Below, piece after piece: positions 35,224 to 43,683 of a stretch of 44,947 nt of DNA. The stretch covers positions 1-44,947 of the forward strand of contig CAIRYK010000076.1 of NCBI GenBank assembly GCA_903882805.1, written 5' to 3'. Source of the DNA: an uncultured Bacteroidota bacterium (GTDB lineage: Bacteria; Bacteroidota; Bacteroidia; Chitinophagales; Chitinophagaceae). The translations under genes were made by a program, and so were the position numbers. Position 1 is the stretch's first letter; each line of letters begins with the position of its first letter. Under the pieces are notes generated by a model. The model did no database searches. It had not been told where the DNA came from and worked only from the letters and a program-made list of their open reading frames with translations.

Positions 35224-35718
35224 TTACAAATACAACCTAAGTATATGGTCGTTCATAAAATACCCTCCGCCAATGTCTATGTCTTCGTCGCCTATGTGTT
35301 TGAAACCAGTTTTCTCGTAAAAAGCTTTTGCCGTGCTGTTATGTATATTCACATTCAGCTGCAGCGCTGTTGCGCCTATCGCTTTAATGTCGCTCACTAT
35401 ATATGCCAATGTTTGCTTACCTATTCCTTGTCCTTGCACATTGGCAGCAATATATATTTTATGCAGTTTATACACATTGTCGACCATGGCGGCATACGAT
35501 GCAAATGCAACCGGATGTTCATCGGCATATACTATTACAAAGGTGTGTTTTTGCTCCGTCATTTGGACGGTCAGCGCATCAGGGCTATAAAACCTGTTGA
35601 GCATATAGTCCACTTGTTCCGGCCCTAATATTGGCGTATAGGTTTGCGGCCATACCTGCATAGCCAGCGCAATAATCAACCCAATATCGACTACACCAGC
35701 CTTTCTAAACGACAACAT
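35224..35718 (-). CDS. GNAT-family N-acetyltransferase
   Basis: A 164-aa protein with a full GNAT fold. N-terminal strand and helices carry the substrate side (FRKAGVVDIGLIIALAMQVW). The acetyl-CoA pyrophosphate loop is VQGQGIGKQTL (motif A, Q/RxxGxG/A), preceded by LHKIYIAANV. The C-terminal part LQLNVNIHNSTAKAFYEKTGFKHIG is motif B. The substrate is unknown: GNAT enzymes acetylate amines of proteins, metabolites or antibiotics. The gene is 53 bp downstream of alaS on the same strand, so co-transcription with alaS is possible. If so, its role is not evidently linked to tRNA charging. Confidence 0.9.
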   Translation of the reverse strand: MLSFRKAGVVDIGLIIALAMQVWPQTYTPILGPEQVDYMLNRFYSPDALTVQMTEQKHTFVIVYADEHPVAFASYAAMVDNVYKLHKIYIAANVQGQGIGKQTLAYIVSDIKAIGATALQLNVNIHNSTAKAFYEKTGFKHIGDEDIDIGGGYFMNDHILRLYL

Positions 35719-35771
35719 ATGTACATTACTAATGTTAAATCAAAAAAAACGAACAGTATGCAACACAACCA

Positions 35772-38411
35772 CTATGCAGTAACCAGCGACCTAACTTTAC
35801 TTAATACCTCCTGCAGATTACTCACATCCTGTCCTCCTGCCGTTGCCAACGATTTCTGTCCGCCGCCACCGCCTTTTATTAGGGCAGCCACATGTTCTTT
35901 AATAATCTTTCCTGCATCCAGTCCTTTTGCCGCAGCCACTTTATCGTCTATACCTACTGCTACATATGCTTTACCATCAGCATTTGCACACAATACAATC
36001 ACATGATCTGCTAGGTGCGATTTCAAATCCAAACATAGTTTTTTCAATGCATCCAACGAACTAACCGCCACCAATTGACCAATAAAGGAGACGTCGCCTA
36101 TTACTTCGTCCTTGGTCAGTAACTCATTGCGGATACCTACCAGTTGGCGTGCTTCCAGATGTTCTGCATGTTTCTTACTCTGTGCCAGATCTTCCTGCAG
36201 TTTTTCTATAAATGCCGTGGTTTCTTTTGGCTTCTTCTTAGTCAGCTTTTTTATGTCTTCAAATGGTTTCAGCAATTCGTTGTGCACATATTCAAATGCT
36301 GCTTCGCCAGTCTTTGCTTCTATTCTGCGCACACCTGCAGAAACTGCAGTTTCGTGTGTAATCAAAAAGAATCCTAACTCACCGGTATAGCCTACATGTG
36401 TACCTCCGCATAGCTCTATGGAGTACGACGGGTCCATAATAACCACACGCACTGTATTGCCATACTTTTCGCCAAACAAAGCCATTGCCCCAAGGGCTAT
36501 AGCTTCGTCCTTTGCCATCTCGCGGATAACTACAGGCACATTCTCGCGAATCTTTCTGTTGACAATCTGTTCTACCTTCCTCAATTCGTCATGTGTCACG
36601 CCTGCAAAGTGCGAAAAGTCGAAACGAAGATGCTCTTCATTTACCAGCGATCCCTTCTGCGCCACATGCGTACCCAGCACTTCGCGTAGCGCGGCATGCA
36701 TCAGGTGCGTCGCGCTATGATGTACGGTAGTCAGTATTCGCTTACCGCTATTCACCTTGGCAACCAATGGCGCACTTATGTTTTCGGGTAACGTTTCTGC
36801 AAAATGTATAGTTAGTCCGTCTTCTTTCTTAGTGTCTATGATGCGCACTATTTCATTCGGGAAAATCAGTTCGCCCTCGTCCCCTATTTGTCCGCCGCTT
36901 TCTGCATAAAAGGGTGTTACATCCAGCGCCAGTTGGTACAGCTCTTTTCCCTTGCTGGTCACCTTACGGTACTTAATCACATTGGCCTCAGCCTCCAGTT
37001 CGGTATATCCCACAAACCGGGTTGAGGTCGCTTCTTTTACAGACACCCAGTCGTGCGTATCCAGTACCGATGCCGCCCTGCTCCGTGTTTTCTGCGCCAG
37101 CATTTCCTTTTCAAAAGCCGGTTCATCCACATACAATCCCTGTTCGCTTCCTATAAGGCGCGTCAGGTCTATGGGGAAACCATATGTATCGTATAGCTCA
37201 AATGCCGCTTTACCGTTTATCACGGTTGTATTCTGGGCAATTGTGTCTTTTATTATGTCGTCTATTTTTTTCAGCCCTCTGTCCAGGGTCCTCAAAAATG
37301 CGTCTTCTTCTTCTTTCACCACCTTCCCTACAAGGTCTATCTGATGTTGCAATTCCGGAAACACACCTTCAAACTGCTTTGCAAGAACTGGCATCAACTG
37401 GTGCAACAAAGGCTGCTTGTACTCCAGATAGGTATAGTAATACCTCACTGCTCTGCGCAGTATACGCCTGATAACGTATCCTGCCCCTGTATTAGAGGGC
37501 AACTGCCCATCGGCAATGGTAAAACCTATAGCGCGAATATGATCGCTAAGTACCCGGAACGCTACGTCCTGCTTGCTATCGGTATAGCCATATTTTTTGT
37601 GAGTTATCTGCTCTATTACGCCTATTGTACCCGTAAAAATATCGGTATCGTAATTACTTTGTTTGCCTTGCAGCACCCTTACCAGTCGCTCCAGTCCCAT
37701 ACCGGTATCCACATGCTTCGCAGGCAATGGCGACAGCGTACCATCTTTAAGCCGGTTGTACTGCATAAACACATTATTCCATATTTCTATCACCTGCGGA
37801 TGGTCGGCATTTACCAACGTCTTACCATCTACCAGCTTACGCTCCTCTTCGCTCCGGCAATCTACATGCACTTCGCTACACGGCCCGCATGGACCTGTAT
37901 CGCCCATCTCCCAGAAATTGTCTTTCTTATTGCCCATCAGTATGCGATCTTCAGCTACATGTTTGCGCCAAAAATTATAGGCTTCATCATCCTTGGGCAG
38001 GTTTTCGCTTGCATCGCCCTGAAACACCGTTACATACAGCTTATCTTTATCTATACCGTATACATCTACTAGCAATTCCCAACACCAGCCTATGGCTTCT
38101 TCCTTGAAATAATCGCCAAAACTCCAGTTACCCAGCATTTCGAACATAGTATGGTGGTAGGTGTCCACGCCTACTTCCTCCAGATCGTTGTGCTTACCGC
38201 TTACGCGCAGGCATTTCTGCGTGTCGGCTATACGCACATGTTCGGGCTCGCGGTTACCCAGAAAATAATCTTTAAACTGGTTCATACCCGCGTTGGTAAA
38301 CAACAAGGTTGGGTCGTTTTTCACAACAATTGGCGATGACGGAACAACCTCATGACCCTTGCTACGGAAAAAATCTAAAAACTGGCGGCGTATTTCGTTG
38401 GCAGTAAGCAT
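35772..38411 (-). CDS. alaS: Alanyl-tRNA synthetase
   Basis: An 879-aa class II synthetase. The N-terminal catalytic domain opens MLTANEIRRQFLDFFRSKGHEVVPSSP, with motif-1/2 regions TNAGMNQFKDYFLG and TYHHTMFEMLGNWSFGDYFK. The helical tRNA-binding domain follows. The editing domain carries HSATHLMHAALREVLG (HxxxH zinc ligands) and CGGTHVGYTGELG. A coiled coil at ~720-770 leads to the C-Ala domain ending in the glycine-rich KGGGGGQKSLATAGG. All features are present and the length is normal. An exact -7 box (TAGTTTTG, 38440-38433) sits 21 nt upstream of the ATG. Confidence 0.97.
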   Translation of the reverse strand: MLTANEIRRQFLDFFRSKGHEVVPSSPIVVKNDPTLLFTNAGMNQFKDYFLGNREPEHVRIADTQKCLRVSGKHNDLEEVGVDTYHHTMFEMLGNWSFGDYFKEEAIGWCWELLVDVYGIDKDKLYVTVFQGDASENLPKDDEAYNFWRKHVAEDRILMGNKKDNFWEMGDTGPCGPCSEVHVDCRSEEERKLVDGKTLVNADHPQVIEIWNNVFMQYNRLKDGTLSPLPAKHVDTGMGLERLVRVLQGKQSNYDTDIFTGTIGVIEQITHKKYGYTDSKQDVAFRVLSDHIRAIGFTIADGQLPSNTGAGYVIRRILRRAVRYYYTYLEYKQPLLHQLMPVLAKQFEGVFPELQHQIDLVGKVVKEEEDAFLRTLDRGLKKIDDIIKDTIAQNTTVINGKAAFELYDTYGFPIDLTRLIGSEQGLYVDEPAFEKEMLAQKTRSRAASVLDTHDWVSVKEATSTRFVGYTELEAEANVIKYRKVTSKGKELYQLALDVTPFYAESGGQIGDEGELIFPNEIVRIIDTKKEDGLTIHFAETLPENISAPLVAKVNSGKRILTTVHHSATHLMHAALREVLGTHVAQKGSLVNEEHLRFDFSHFAGVTHDELRKVEQIVNRKIRENVPVVIREMAKDEAIALGAMALFGEKYGNTVRVVIMDPSYSIELCGGTHVGYTGELGFFLITHETAVSAGVRRIEAKTGEAAFEYVHNELLKPFEDIKKLTKKKPKETTAFIEKLQEDLAQSKKHAEHLEARQLVGIRNELLTKDEVIGDVSFIGQLVAVSSLDALKKLCLDLKSHLADHVIVLCANADGKAYVAVGIDDKVAAAKGLDAGKIIKEHVAALIKGGGGGQKSLATAGGQDVSNLQEVLSKVRSLVTA

Positions 38412-38432
38412 TGTGCATTTTTAATAAGGGTG

Positions 38433-38440
38433 CAAAACTA
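38433..38440 (-). promoter_or_regulatory. -7 box of alaS
   Basis: TAGTTTTG on the minus strand, an exact consensus match, 21 nt before the ATG at 38411. Confidence 0.5.
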
Positions 38441-38576
38441 ATGGAAAGTGGCAAATTAACGCCTATTAATTACCCCTTCCATTCAAGTCTTTACGTCAAA
38501 AACCGGCGAAAAAACTGCCTTAGCGCATTACCAACACGCAGAAAAGTAAATAGTAGTATAGATCATCGTATTTGTT

Positions 38577-38603
38577 GCGGCCGATGCTGAAGTGTTCGGC
38601 CGC
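38577..38603 (-). terminator. Hairpin after the second sensor kinase gene
   Basis: GCGGCCGA (38577-38584) pairs with TCGGCCGC (38596-38603). It is 36 bp past the kinase stop. No good T-run follows, so terminator function is uncertain. Confidence 0.45.
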
Positions 38604-38638
38604 CTGTTGATGATTATTATCGGTTGTAGCGCCGGCTA

Positions 38639-39700
38639 TTAGCTACCTTGGTCGTCTATCCTTTTATTGTTGAGTATTATTGTAAAGGTTGCTCCCTTAT
38701 TAACACCAGCGCTATCTGCTTTCAGCGCTCCCCCATGGCACTCCACAATCTTTTTACTCAAATATAGCCCGAGCCCCGTCGATGTCTCACCTTTTGCCCC
38801 TGGTTTCCCAACAGTAGTAAATCGTTCGAACAGATATTGTATATCGCCGGGTTTAAAGCCCATCCCTTCATCTACTACCGACAAATAAACCTGCTCTTTT
38901 TCAAGCCTTGCTACCATTCTAATGGTTTTACCATCTGGCGAGAATTTTATTGCATTACCAATAATATTTCTAAGGCATTGCATAAAAAGATCAGTCTGAA
39001 CATGCACCATAATCGCATCGTCAATATCTGTACTTATACGTAGCTTCTTCTCGGAAATCGAAAAATCAAAAAAACTAATTGTTTCATGAACTATCTGGTT
39101 CAAACTAATGTAGGCAAACGAAAAATCACCATGGTCATCTTTCAGCATTACCAGTATATTCTCCAGCATGCGCAATAATCCTTTGCACTCCTTCGAAATG
39201 TATCTGCAATAAAGCTCCTTATTATCTTCTGGGTCAATATTTATTAGTTCAACAAGACTCAAAATTCTACCGACCGGACTTCTCAAATCATGCGACAACA
39301 AATCTATCATGTCTGTTTTCTCCGATATCAATCTATCCATTTTTGAAATAGTGGATTGAATGCTTGCCACCAAAGCGCCTGCCTCATCTCTGTATTCGGT
39401 AGGGAGCATAGGCAATTGTCGCAATACCTCATAATCATCCAACGCATCTTTTGCCATTGTGAGCGGGGCAATTAGCTGACGAAAAAAATAAAAACATGTA
39501 TATCCGGCTAATGCGGTAAGAATAAGCTCTATACAAACTGCATTGGTTATCGACAAATTAATTTTACCCAACCATATCAATACCTGAAAAACTAATAGTA
39601 TCAGCAACAGGAATACTAAAGGAAACAGCGCAACAAAAAACTTCATTGCATAGCTGTCTTTACATATTTTTGTCGCAGAAAGTACTTGATAGGCTCTCAT
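38639..39700 (-). CDS. Membrane sensor histidine kinase
   Basis: A 353-aa protein. Two adjacent membrane segments (FFVALFPLVFLLLILLVFQVLIWL, ~21-44, and ITNAVCIELILTALAGYTCFYFF, ~51-73) leave almost no periplasmic loop, so sensing is probably membrane-linked or cytoplasmic. A HAMP-like stretch follows (QLIAPLTMAKDALDDYEVLRQL). The H-box is DLLSHDLRSPVGRILSLVEL, the N-box CLRNIIGNAIKFSPDG, G1 VVDEGMGFKPG and G2 TSTGLGLYLSKKIVECHGG. The kinase is therefore complete. No response regulator is adjacent, so it is an orphan kinase in this window. It is divergent from the NAPE-PLD-like gene. Confidence 0.9.
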   Translation of the reverse strand: MRAYQVLSATKICKDSYAMKFFVALFPLVFLLLILLVFQVLIWLGKINLSITNAVCIELILTALAGYTCFYFFRQLIAPLTMAKDALDDYEVLRQLPMLPTEYRDEAGALVASIQSTISKMDRLISEKTDMIDLLSHDLRSPVGRILSLVELINIDPEDNKELYCRYISKECKGLLRMLENILVMLKDDHGDFSFAYISLNQIVHETISFFDFSISEKKLRISTDIDDAIMVHVQTDLFMQCLRNIIGNAIKFSPDGKTIRMVARLEKEQVYLSVVDEGMGFKPGDIQYLFERFTTVGKPGAKGETSTGLGLYLSKKIVECHGGALKADSAGVNKGATFTIILNNKRIDDQGS

Positions 39701-39859
39701 TACATTTTACCATTTTTACCTAAAACGCTCATAATCAATTAACTAATAAAATTAATCGATTTAACAATTACCAAATTAAAGCAAATTTATCGTTAACGCA
39801 ACGTTATTTACGAAAGTCGCGTTACAATTGTTTTCATTTTGTCACCAAAATCCTCCTTT

Positions 39860-39889
39860 TTGTAAAACTATTCACAAACTATATGCTTG
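39860..39889 (+). promoter_or_regulatory. Promoter of the NAPE-PLD-like gene
   Basis: TTG (39860-39862), exactly 19 nt, then TATGCTTG (39882-39889, one mismatch to TAnnTTTG). It lies 19 nt before the ATG at 39909 and inside the longer open frame, so it decides the start. Confidence 0.6.
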
Positions 39890-39908
39890 CTTTGCATCAA
39901 ATTCTTCT

Positions 39909-40898
39909 ATGTCGTACCTCAAACCAGCCAAGAAGGAAGGCAAAACTTTCATAAATCCTATACCTACCGTTCAAACCACAGAAAATATGGCGGTTATGAT
40001 GTGGAAGTTCATAACTGCTAAGGGCGAGCGAGAACCAATCAACCCTTTAGGTCCTTTTCACACCGACCACAATACCTACAATACACCGCCTGCCAACGGG
40101 TTACGAATTACCTGGATGGGACATTCTTCGTTGCTGATAGAGATAGACGGCTATCGCATTCTTACAGATCCTGTTTGGGGACAAAGAGCTTCTTTTGTAT
40201 CGTTTGCTGGCCCAAAACGCTTTTTCGATGCGCCGCTACCATTACAGAACTTACCAAAGCTCGACGCAATCATTCTTTCGCACGATCATTACGACCATCT
40301 CGACTATCCAACAATTTCGCAATTAACCCATCTTTCTACGCCGGTAATATGCTCGTTGGGCGTTGGCGGTATCATTCAAAAATGGGGCATCAAAAAAGAG
40401 CGAATAACCGAACTTAACTGGACCGACTCTGTGAACATTGCCCCCAATTGCACCATAACTGCAACGCCCGCAAGGCATTTCACAGGGCGCGGAATCACCA
40501 ACCGAAACCAAACGCTATGGTCGTCGTTTGTTATAAAAGGGTCCAAACACAACATATTCTTTGGCGCAGACTCTGGCATTTTTCCGGGCTTCAATGATAT
40601 TGGCGATGCCTACGGACCATTCGATCTCACTATGCTCGAGATTGGCGCTTATGGCTCAGGGTGGCCGCACATACACATGGGCCCAGATAACGCCAGCGAT
40701 GCACATCTTGCCCTAAAAGGTAAATTAATGATGCCCATCCACTGGGGTACTTTCAATCTTGCTCTGCACCCCTGGCGCGAACCGGTTGAACTTATTCAGT
40801 CTTTTGCAAAAAATAAAAACATACAACTTTTCCTGCCAATGCCCGGACAACCAACTGAAGTAGTAGGAGCCCACAACACCGAATGGTGGAAGGCTTAA
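39909..40898 (+). CDS. Metallo-beta-lactamase-fold hydrolase, NAPE-PLD-like
   Basis: A 329-aa protein with an MBL fold. The core motif is ILSHDHYDHLDYPT (HxHxDH). Further metal ligands are probable in ATPARHFTGRG, FFGADSGIFPG (Asp) and MPIHWGTFNLALHPW (His). The N-terminal RITWMGHSSLLIEIDGYRILTDPVWGQRAS and the length match the N-acylphosphatidylethanolamine phospholipase D-like/UlaG-like group. In bacteria the substrate is not established, and lipid phosphodiester hydrolysis is an inference from family. No signal peptide. The frame extends to an ATG at 39828, but the promoter lies in between, so the ATG at 39909 (MSYLKPAKKEGKTF) is preferred. Confidence 0.87.
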   Translation: MSYLKPAKKEGKTFINPIPTVQTTENMAVMMWKFITAKGEREPINPLGPFHTDHNTYNTPPANGLRITWMGHSSLLIEIDGYRILTDPVWGQRASFVSFAGPKRFFDAPLPLQNLPKLDAIILSHDHYDHLDYPTISQLTHLSTPVICSLGVGGIIQKWGIKKERITELNWTDSVNIAPNCTITATPARHFTGRGITNRNQTLWSSFVIKGSKHNIFFGADSGIFPGFNDIGDAYGPFDLTMLEIGAYGSGWPHIHMGPDNASDAHLALKGKLMMPIHWGTFNLALHPWREPVELIQSFAKNKNIQLFLPMPGQPTEVVGAHNTEWWKA

Positions 40899-40944
40899 GC
40901 TGGGGGATTAATTCTAAGATCCACCTACCGCATTATACCAAATC

Positions 40945-41075
40945 GACATTAAAATTCAGCGCCAACGCATGTGATTGCGCCGCTAGGCGCTACAGGTTTG
41001 TAGCTGATTTATGCATTATTTATAGGCTGCGCCCCGTAGGGTCGAAACAATGTCCGCATGGCGATTTTTAATGTC
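40945..41075. repeat. 131-bp inverted-repeat element (MITE/REP-like)
   Basis: The ends GACATTAAAA (40945-40954) and TTTTAATGTC (41066-41075) are exact 10-bp inverted repeats, reinforced by inner GCGCC/GGCG near 40959-40963 and 41060-41063. Inside is a palindrome GCGCC-GCTA-GGCGC (40977-40990) and a CCC-CGTA-GGG hairpin near 41033. No coding frame. The sequence resembles intergenic repeats I recall from Bacteroidota, but only one copy is in the window. Confidence 0.55.
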
Positions 41076-41126
41076 CAAATGGTATTATTTACGTAACTTG
41101 GCTTTGCTATTCAAGTATTGGCAATT

Positions 41127-42050
41127 ATGCATACCCACGATCACAGTCATGCCGGTCACCACCATCACCACGAGGTACCGGTAACTGGCGTAAGCAGCGC
41201 ATTTATAATAGGCATTGTTCTTAACAGCCTTTATGTTGTTGCTCAGGCCATTGCCGGTATTGCTACGCACTCCATGGCGCTACTTGCAGATGCCGGACAT
41301 AATTTAAGCGATGTGGCCAGCCTTGGTTTGTCGCTACTCGCTTTTCGTCTGGCAAAATCCAGACCCTCGGCAAAATTTACCTATGGGTACAAAAAAACTA
41401 CTATTCTTGCGGCATTGGTCAATGCAGTTGTATTGTTTATTACAATTGGCGTATTGGGCTACGAATCCATACATAAATTGCTACACCCTCAACCTATTCA
41501 GGGCGGCATAGTGGCTGTTGTGGCAGGCGTGGGTATTCTTGTCAACTTTGGCTCCGCAATGTTATTCTTCCGCAACAGAGAACACGACCTTAATACACGC
41601 GGCGCGTATCTACATTTGCTTACCGACGCGCTTGTGTCATTGGGTGTGGTTGTTGCGGGGGTAGTAATTAAATTTACCAATTGGTATTGGCTCGATGGAG
41701 CGGTAAGCATAGTGGTTCTTGTAGTTATTCTATTCGGAACTTGGTCTTTGCTCATGCATAGCCTCCGCCTTTCACTCGATGCCGTTCCAAATAATATTGA
41801 TATGCAAAAAATTGCTACTAGTATAAAAAACACCCATGGAGTAGAAGACATGCACCACCTGCATATATGGGCTATGAGTACCACCCAAAATGCACTTACA
41901 TTGCACCTTACACTAAACGAGCAACTAACGTTCAATGAAAAAATGAAACTTGTTCGAGAGATAAAGCACGAACTGTATCATAACAACATTCAACATGCCA
42001 CAATCGAATTAGAATCGGCATCAATACCCTGCGCCGACAATAACTGTTAA
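41127..42050 (+). CDS. Cation diffusion facilitator, CzcD/ZitB-like zinc exporter
   Basis: A 307-aa inner-membrane H+-coupled divalent-metal antiporter. A His-rich N-terminus (HTHDHSHAGHHHHHE) is followed by six membrane segments. The transport site residues are visible: LADAGHNLSDV in TM2 (HxxxD) and LHLLTDALVSLG in TM5 (HxxxD), the His-Asp arrangement typical of Zn/Cd CDF proteins. The cytoplasmic metal-binding domain follows TM6 (GVEDMHHLHIWAMSTTQNALTLHL), and Cys residues end the protein (CADNNC). The ATG at 41127 is chosen; an in-frame TTG at 41118 would add only three residues. No adjacent metal regulator is seen. Confidence 0.93.
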   Translation: MHTHDHSHAGHHHHHEVPVTGVSSAFIIGIVLNSLYVVAQAIAGIATHSMALLADAGHNLSDVASLGLSLLAFRLAKSRPSAKFTYGYKKTTILAALVNAVVLFITIGVLGYESIHKLLHPQPIQGGIVAVVAGVGILVNFGSAMLFFRNREHDLNTRGAYLHLLTDALVSLGVVVAGVVIKFTNWYWLDGAVSIVVLVVILFGTWSLLMHSLRLSLDAVPNNIDMQKIATSIKNTHGVEDMHHLHIWAMSTTQNALTLHLTLNEQLTFNEKMKLVREIKHELYHNNIQHATIELESASIPCADNNC

Positions 42051-42142
42051 CCGTTGCAGATATAGCAATCAAACTATTATCTTGCACCACGGAAAGTATA
42101 AATGCGAAAAAAATTGCTAAATTTGTTTTCCATTGCATTTTC

Positions 42143-42161
42143 ACACTACCAGCGGTAGTGT
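42143..42161. promoter_or_regulatory. 8-bp palindrome upstream of the NHL-propeller gene
   Basis: ACACTACC (42143-42150), AGC, GGTAGTGT (42154-42161). An exact dyad 24 bp before the ATG at 42186, after the CDF stop. It could be an operator or a leader hairpin. Confidence 0.45.
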
Positions 42162-42185
42162 ACATACCATTAATTACCGGAATAT

Positions 42186-43556
42186 ATGAAATCAAAACAT
42201 ACTTTATTTTACCTGTCGTTTGTCGCTATGGCGGTTTGCTCGTCTCCCGCTCGCGCTCAGGTTATCAATACATTTGCCGGTTCGGGCCCATTGGGCGGCA
42301 ATACCGGAGATGGCGGGCCTGCAATCTCTGCAAAACTCAATAATCCAACTGGTGTTGCTGCCTATGGCTATGCAAATGTATACATTGCCGATCAGGCAAA
42401 CCATGTGGTAAGAGCAGTAAACTATTTAGGCAATATCCGCACTTTCGCAGGTCGTAAAGATACTACCGCCGGCTATAGCGGCGATGGCAAGCGCGCCGAT
42501 TCTGCACGACTGAATACACCTGCTGGCGTAGTGGTAGACGTTTCAGGAAATGTGTACATCTCCGACTATTCTAGCAATGTGGTACGCATGGTCAACACTG
42601 CCGGAATTATTTCTACGATTGCAGGCACTGGCGTTGCGGGCTATTCTGGCGACGGCGTTATGGCTACCGATGCTAAACTTAACCACCCTTACGGCTTAGC
42701 TGTAGATGTTAGCGGGAATGTGTTTATTGCCGATGCAGGCAACAATGTTATCCGCAAGGTAGCTACCGACGGTACAATATCAACAGTTGCAGGCAATGGT
42801 TTTGGCGCGGGCATGGGTCTTGGCGCAGGCGCTTATACTGGCGATGGAGGCCTCGCTGCCGATGCTTCCTTCAATTTCCCTGAAGGCGTGGCTGTCGATC
42901 TGGCCGGCAACCTGTACATAGCAGATGCAAAAAACAATGTTGTTCGCAAAGTGAGTGCAAACGATACGGTAACTACCTTCGCCGGTACAGGCGTAGCCGG
43001 TTACTCGGGCGATGGCGGAACTGCCAAAGCTGCGCGTCTGAACCACGCCGCAGGAGTTGCAGTAGATGCAAGCGGCAATGTATATATCGCCGATCAAAAC
43101 AACTATACCGTTCGCAAGGTATCTTCAACAGGCATAATAACTTCACTTGCAGGCAATGGAGCGGCAGGATACAATGGAGATGGCGGCAGAGCTTCTGTGG
43201 CTCAGCTAAACTCACCTACCAGCGTGGCTGTCGATGGTCTCGGCCAGGTTTACATCGCAGATTATGGCAATAACGTTATTCGTAAGGTAGGCAATGCCAC
43301 TGCTGTAAACGAAATGCACGATGCAGCCGGCAGTCTCAAAGTTTTCCCTAACCCAACTAATGGAGAGTTCTCAGTCGAACTGCCACAATCTGCAAATACA
43401 GCAACAATAACCGTTACTGATATTTTGGGTCGTGAAAGAATAAATAGAACTATAAACGGAAGTACCACAATAACCGGCTTACCAACAGGAGCTTATCTGA
43501 TTAAAGTGGTTGCTGGAGAGAACATTTACAATCAAACAGTGGTAGTAGCGCGCTAA
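42186..43556 (+). CDS. Secreted NHL-repeat propeller with T9SS type-A sorting domain
   Basis: A 456-aa protein with signal peptide (YLSFVAMAVCSSPARAQ). Six NHL-type repeats of ~54-60 residues follow from residue ~25. Each has the pattern (I/V)xTxAGxGxxGYSGDGGxAxxAxLNxPxGVAVDxSGNVYIADxxNxVVRKV, enough for a six-bladed propeller. The fourth unit carries an extra GFGAGMGLGAGAY insertion. The C-terminal ~75 residues (LKVFPNPTNGEFSVELP, VTDILGRE, LPTGAYLIKVVAGEN, ending VVVAR) are the type-A sorting domain. It is exported by T9SS. NHL propellers bind proteins, nucleic acids or glycans; the ligand here is unknown. The repeats are so similar that recombination between them is plausible. Confidence 0.92.
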   Translation: MKSKHTLFYLSFVAMAVCSSPARAQVINTFAGSGPLGGNTGDGGPAISAKLNNPTGVAAYGYANVYIADQANHVVRAVNYLGNIRTFAGRKDTTAGYSGDGKRADSARLNTPAGVVVDVSGNVYISDYSSNVVRMVNTAGIISTIAGTGVAGYSGDGVMATDAKLNHPYGLAVDVSGNVFIADAGNNVIRKVATDGTISTVAGNGFGAGMGLGAGAYTGDGGLAADASFNFPEGVAVDLAGNLYIADAKNNVVRKVSANDTVTTFAGTGVAGYSGDGGTAKAARLNHAAGVAVDASGNVYIADQNNYTVRKVSSTGIITSLAGNGAAGYNGDGGRASVAQLNSPTSVAVDGLGQVYIADYGNNVIRKVGNATAVNEMHDAAGSLKVFPNPTNGEFSVELPQSANTATITVTDILGRERINRTINGSTTITGLPTGAYLIKVVAGENIYNQTVVVAR

Positions 43557-43586
43557 TTACAACAATCTAACATACGGTTGCATTTC

Positions 43587-43618
43587 AATAAAGGTTTGAG
43601 GATTCTCAAACCTTTATT
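43587..43618 (+). terminator. Terminator after the NHL-propeller gene
   Basis: A 14-bp perfect stem: AATAAAGGTTTGAG (43587-43600) with 43605-43618, loop GATT, and TTTATT at the base. It is 30 bp after the stop. Confidence 0.9.
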
Positions 43619-43683
43619 AATTTTACACAAAATAGGTCTGGCGGCTATTTGTTTGCAGCCTACAATCCGGACCAATCCTCACT

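Noticed and set aside
37344..38072. 242-aa plus-strand frame inside alaS
   Set aside because: Antisense to the alaS catalytic domain.
42260..43290. Tandem DNA repeats or CRISPR-like array in the NHL gene
   Set aside because: The periodicity is protein-level (NHL blades) within a complete coding frame; DNA units diverge at third positions.
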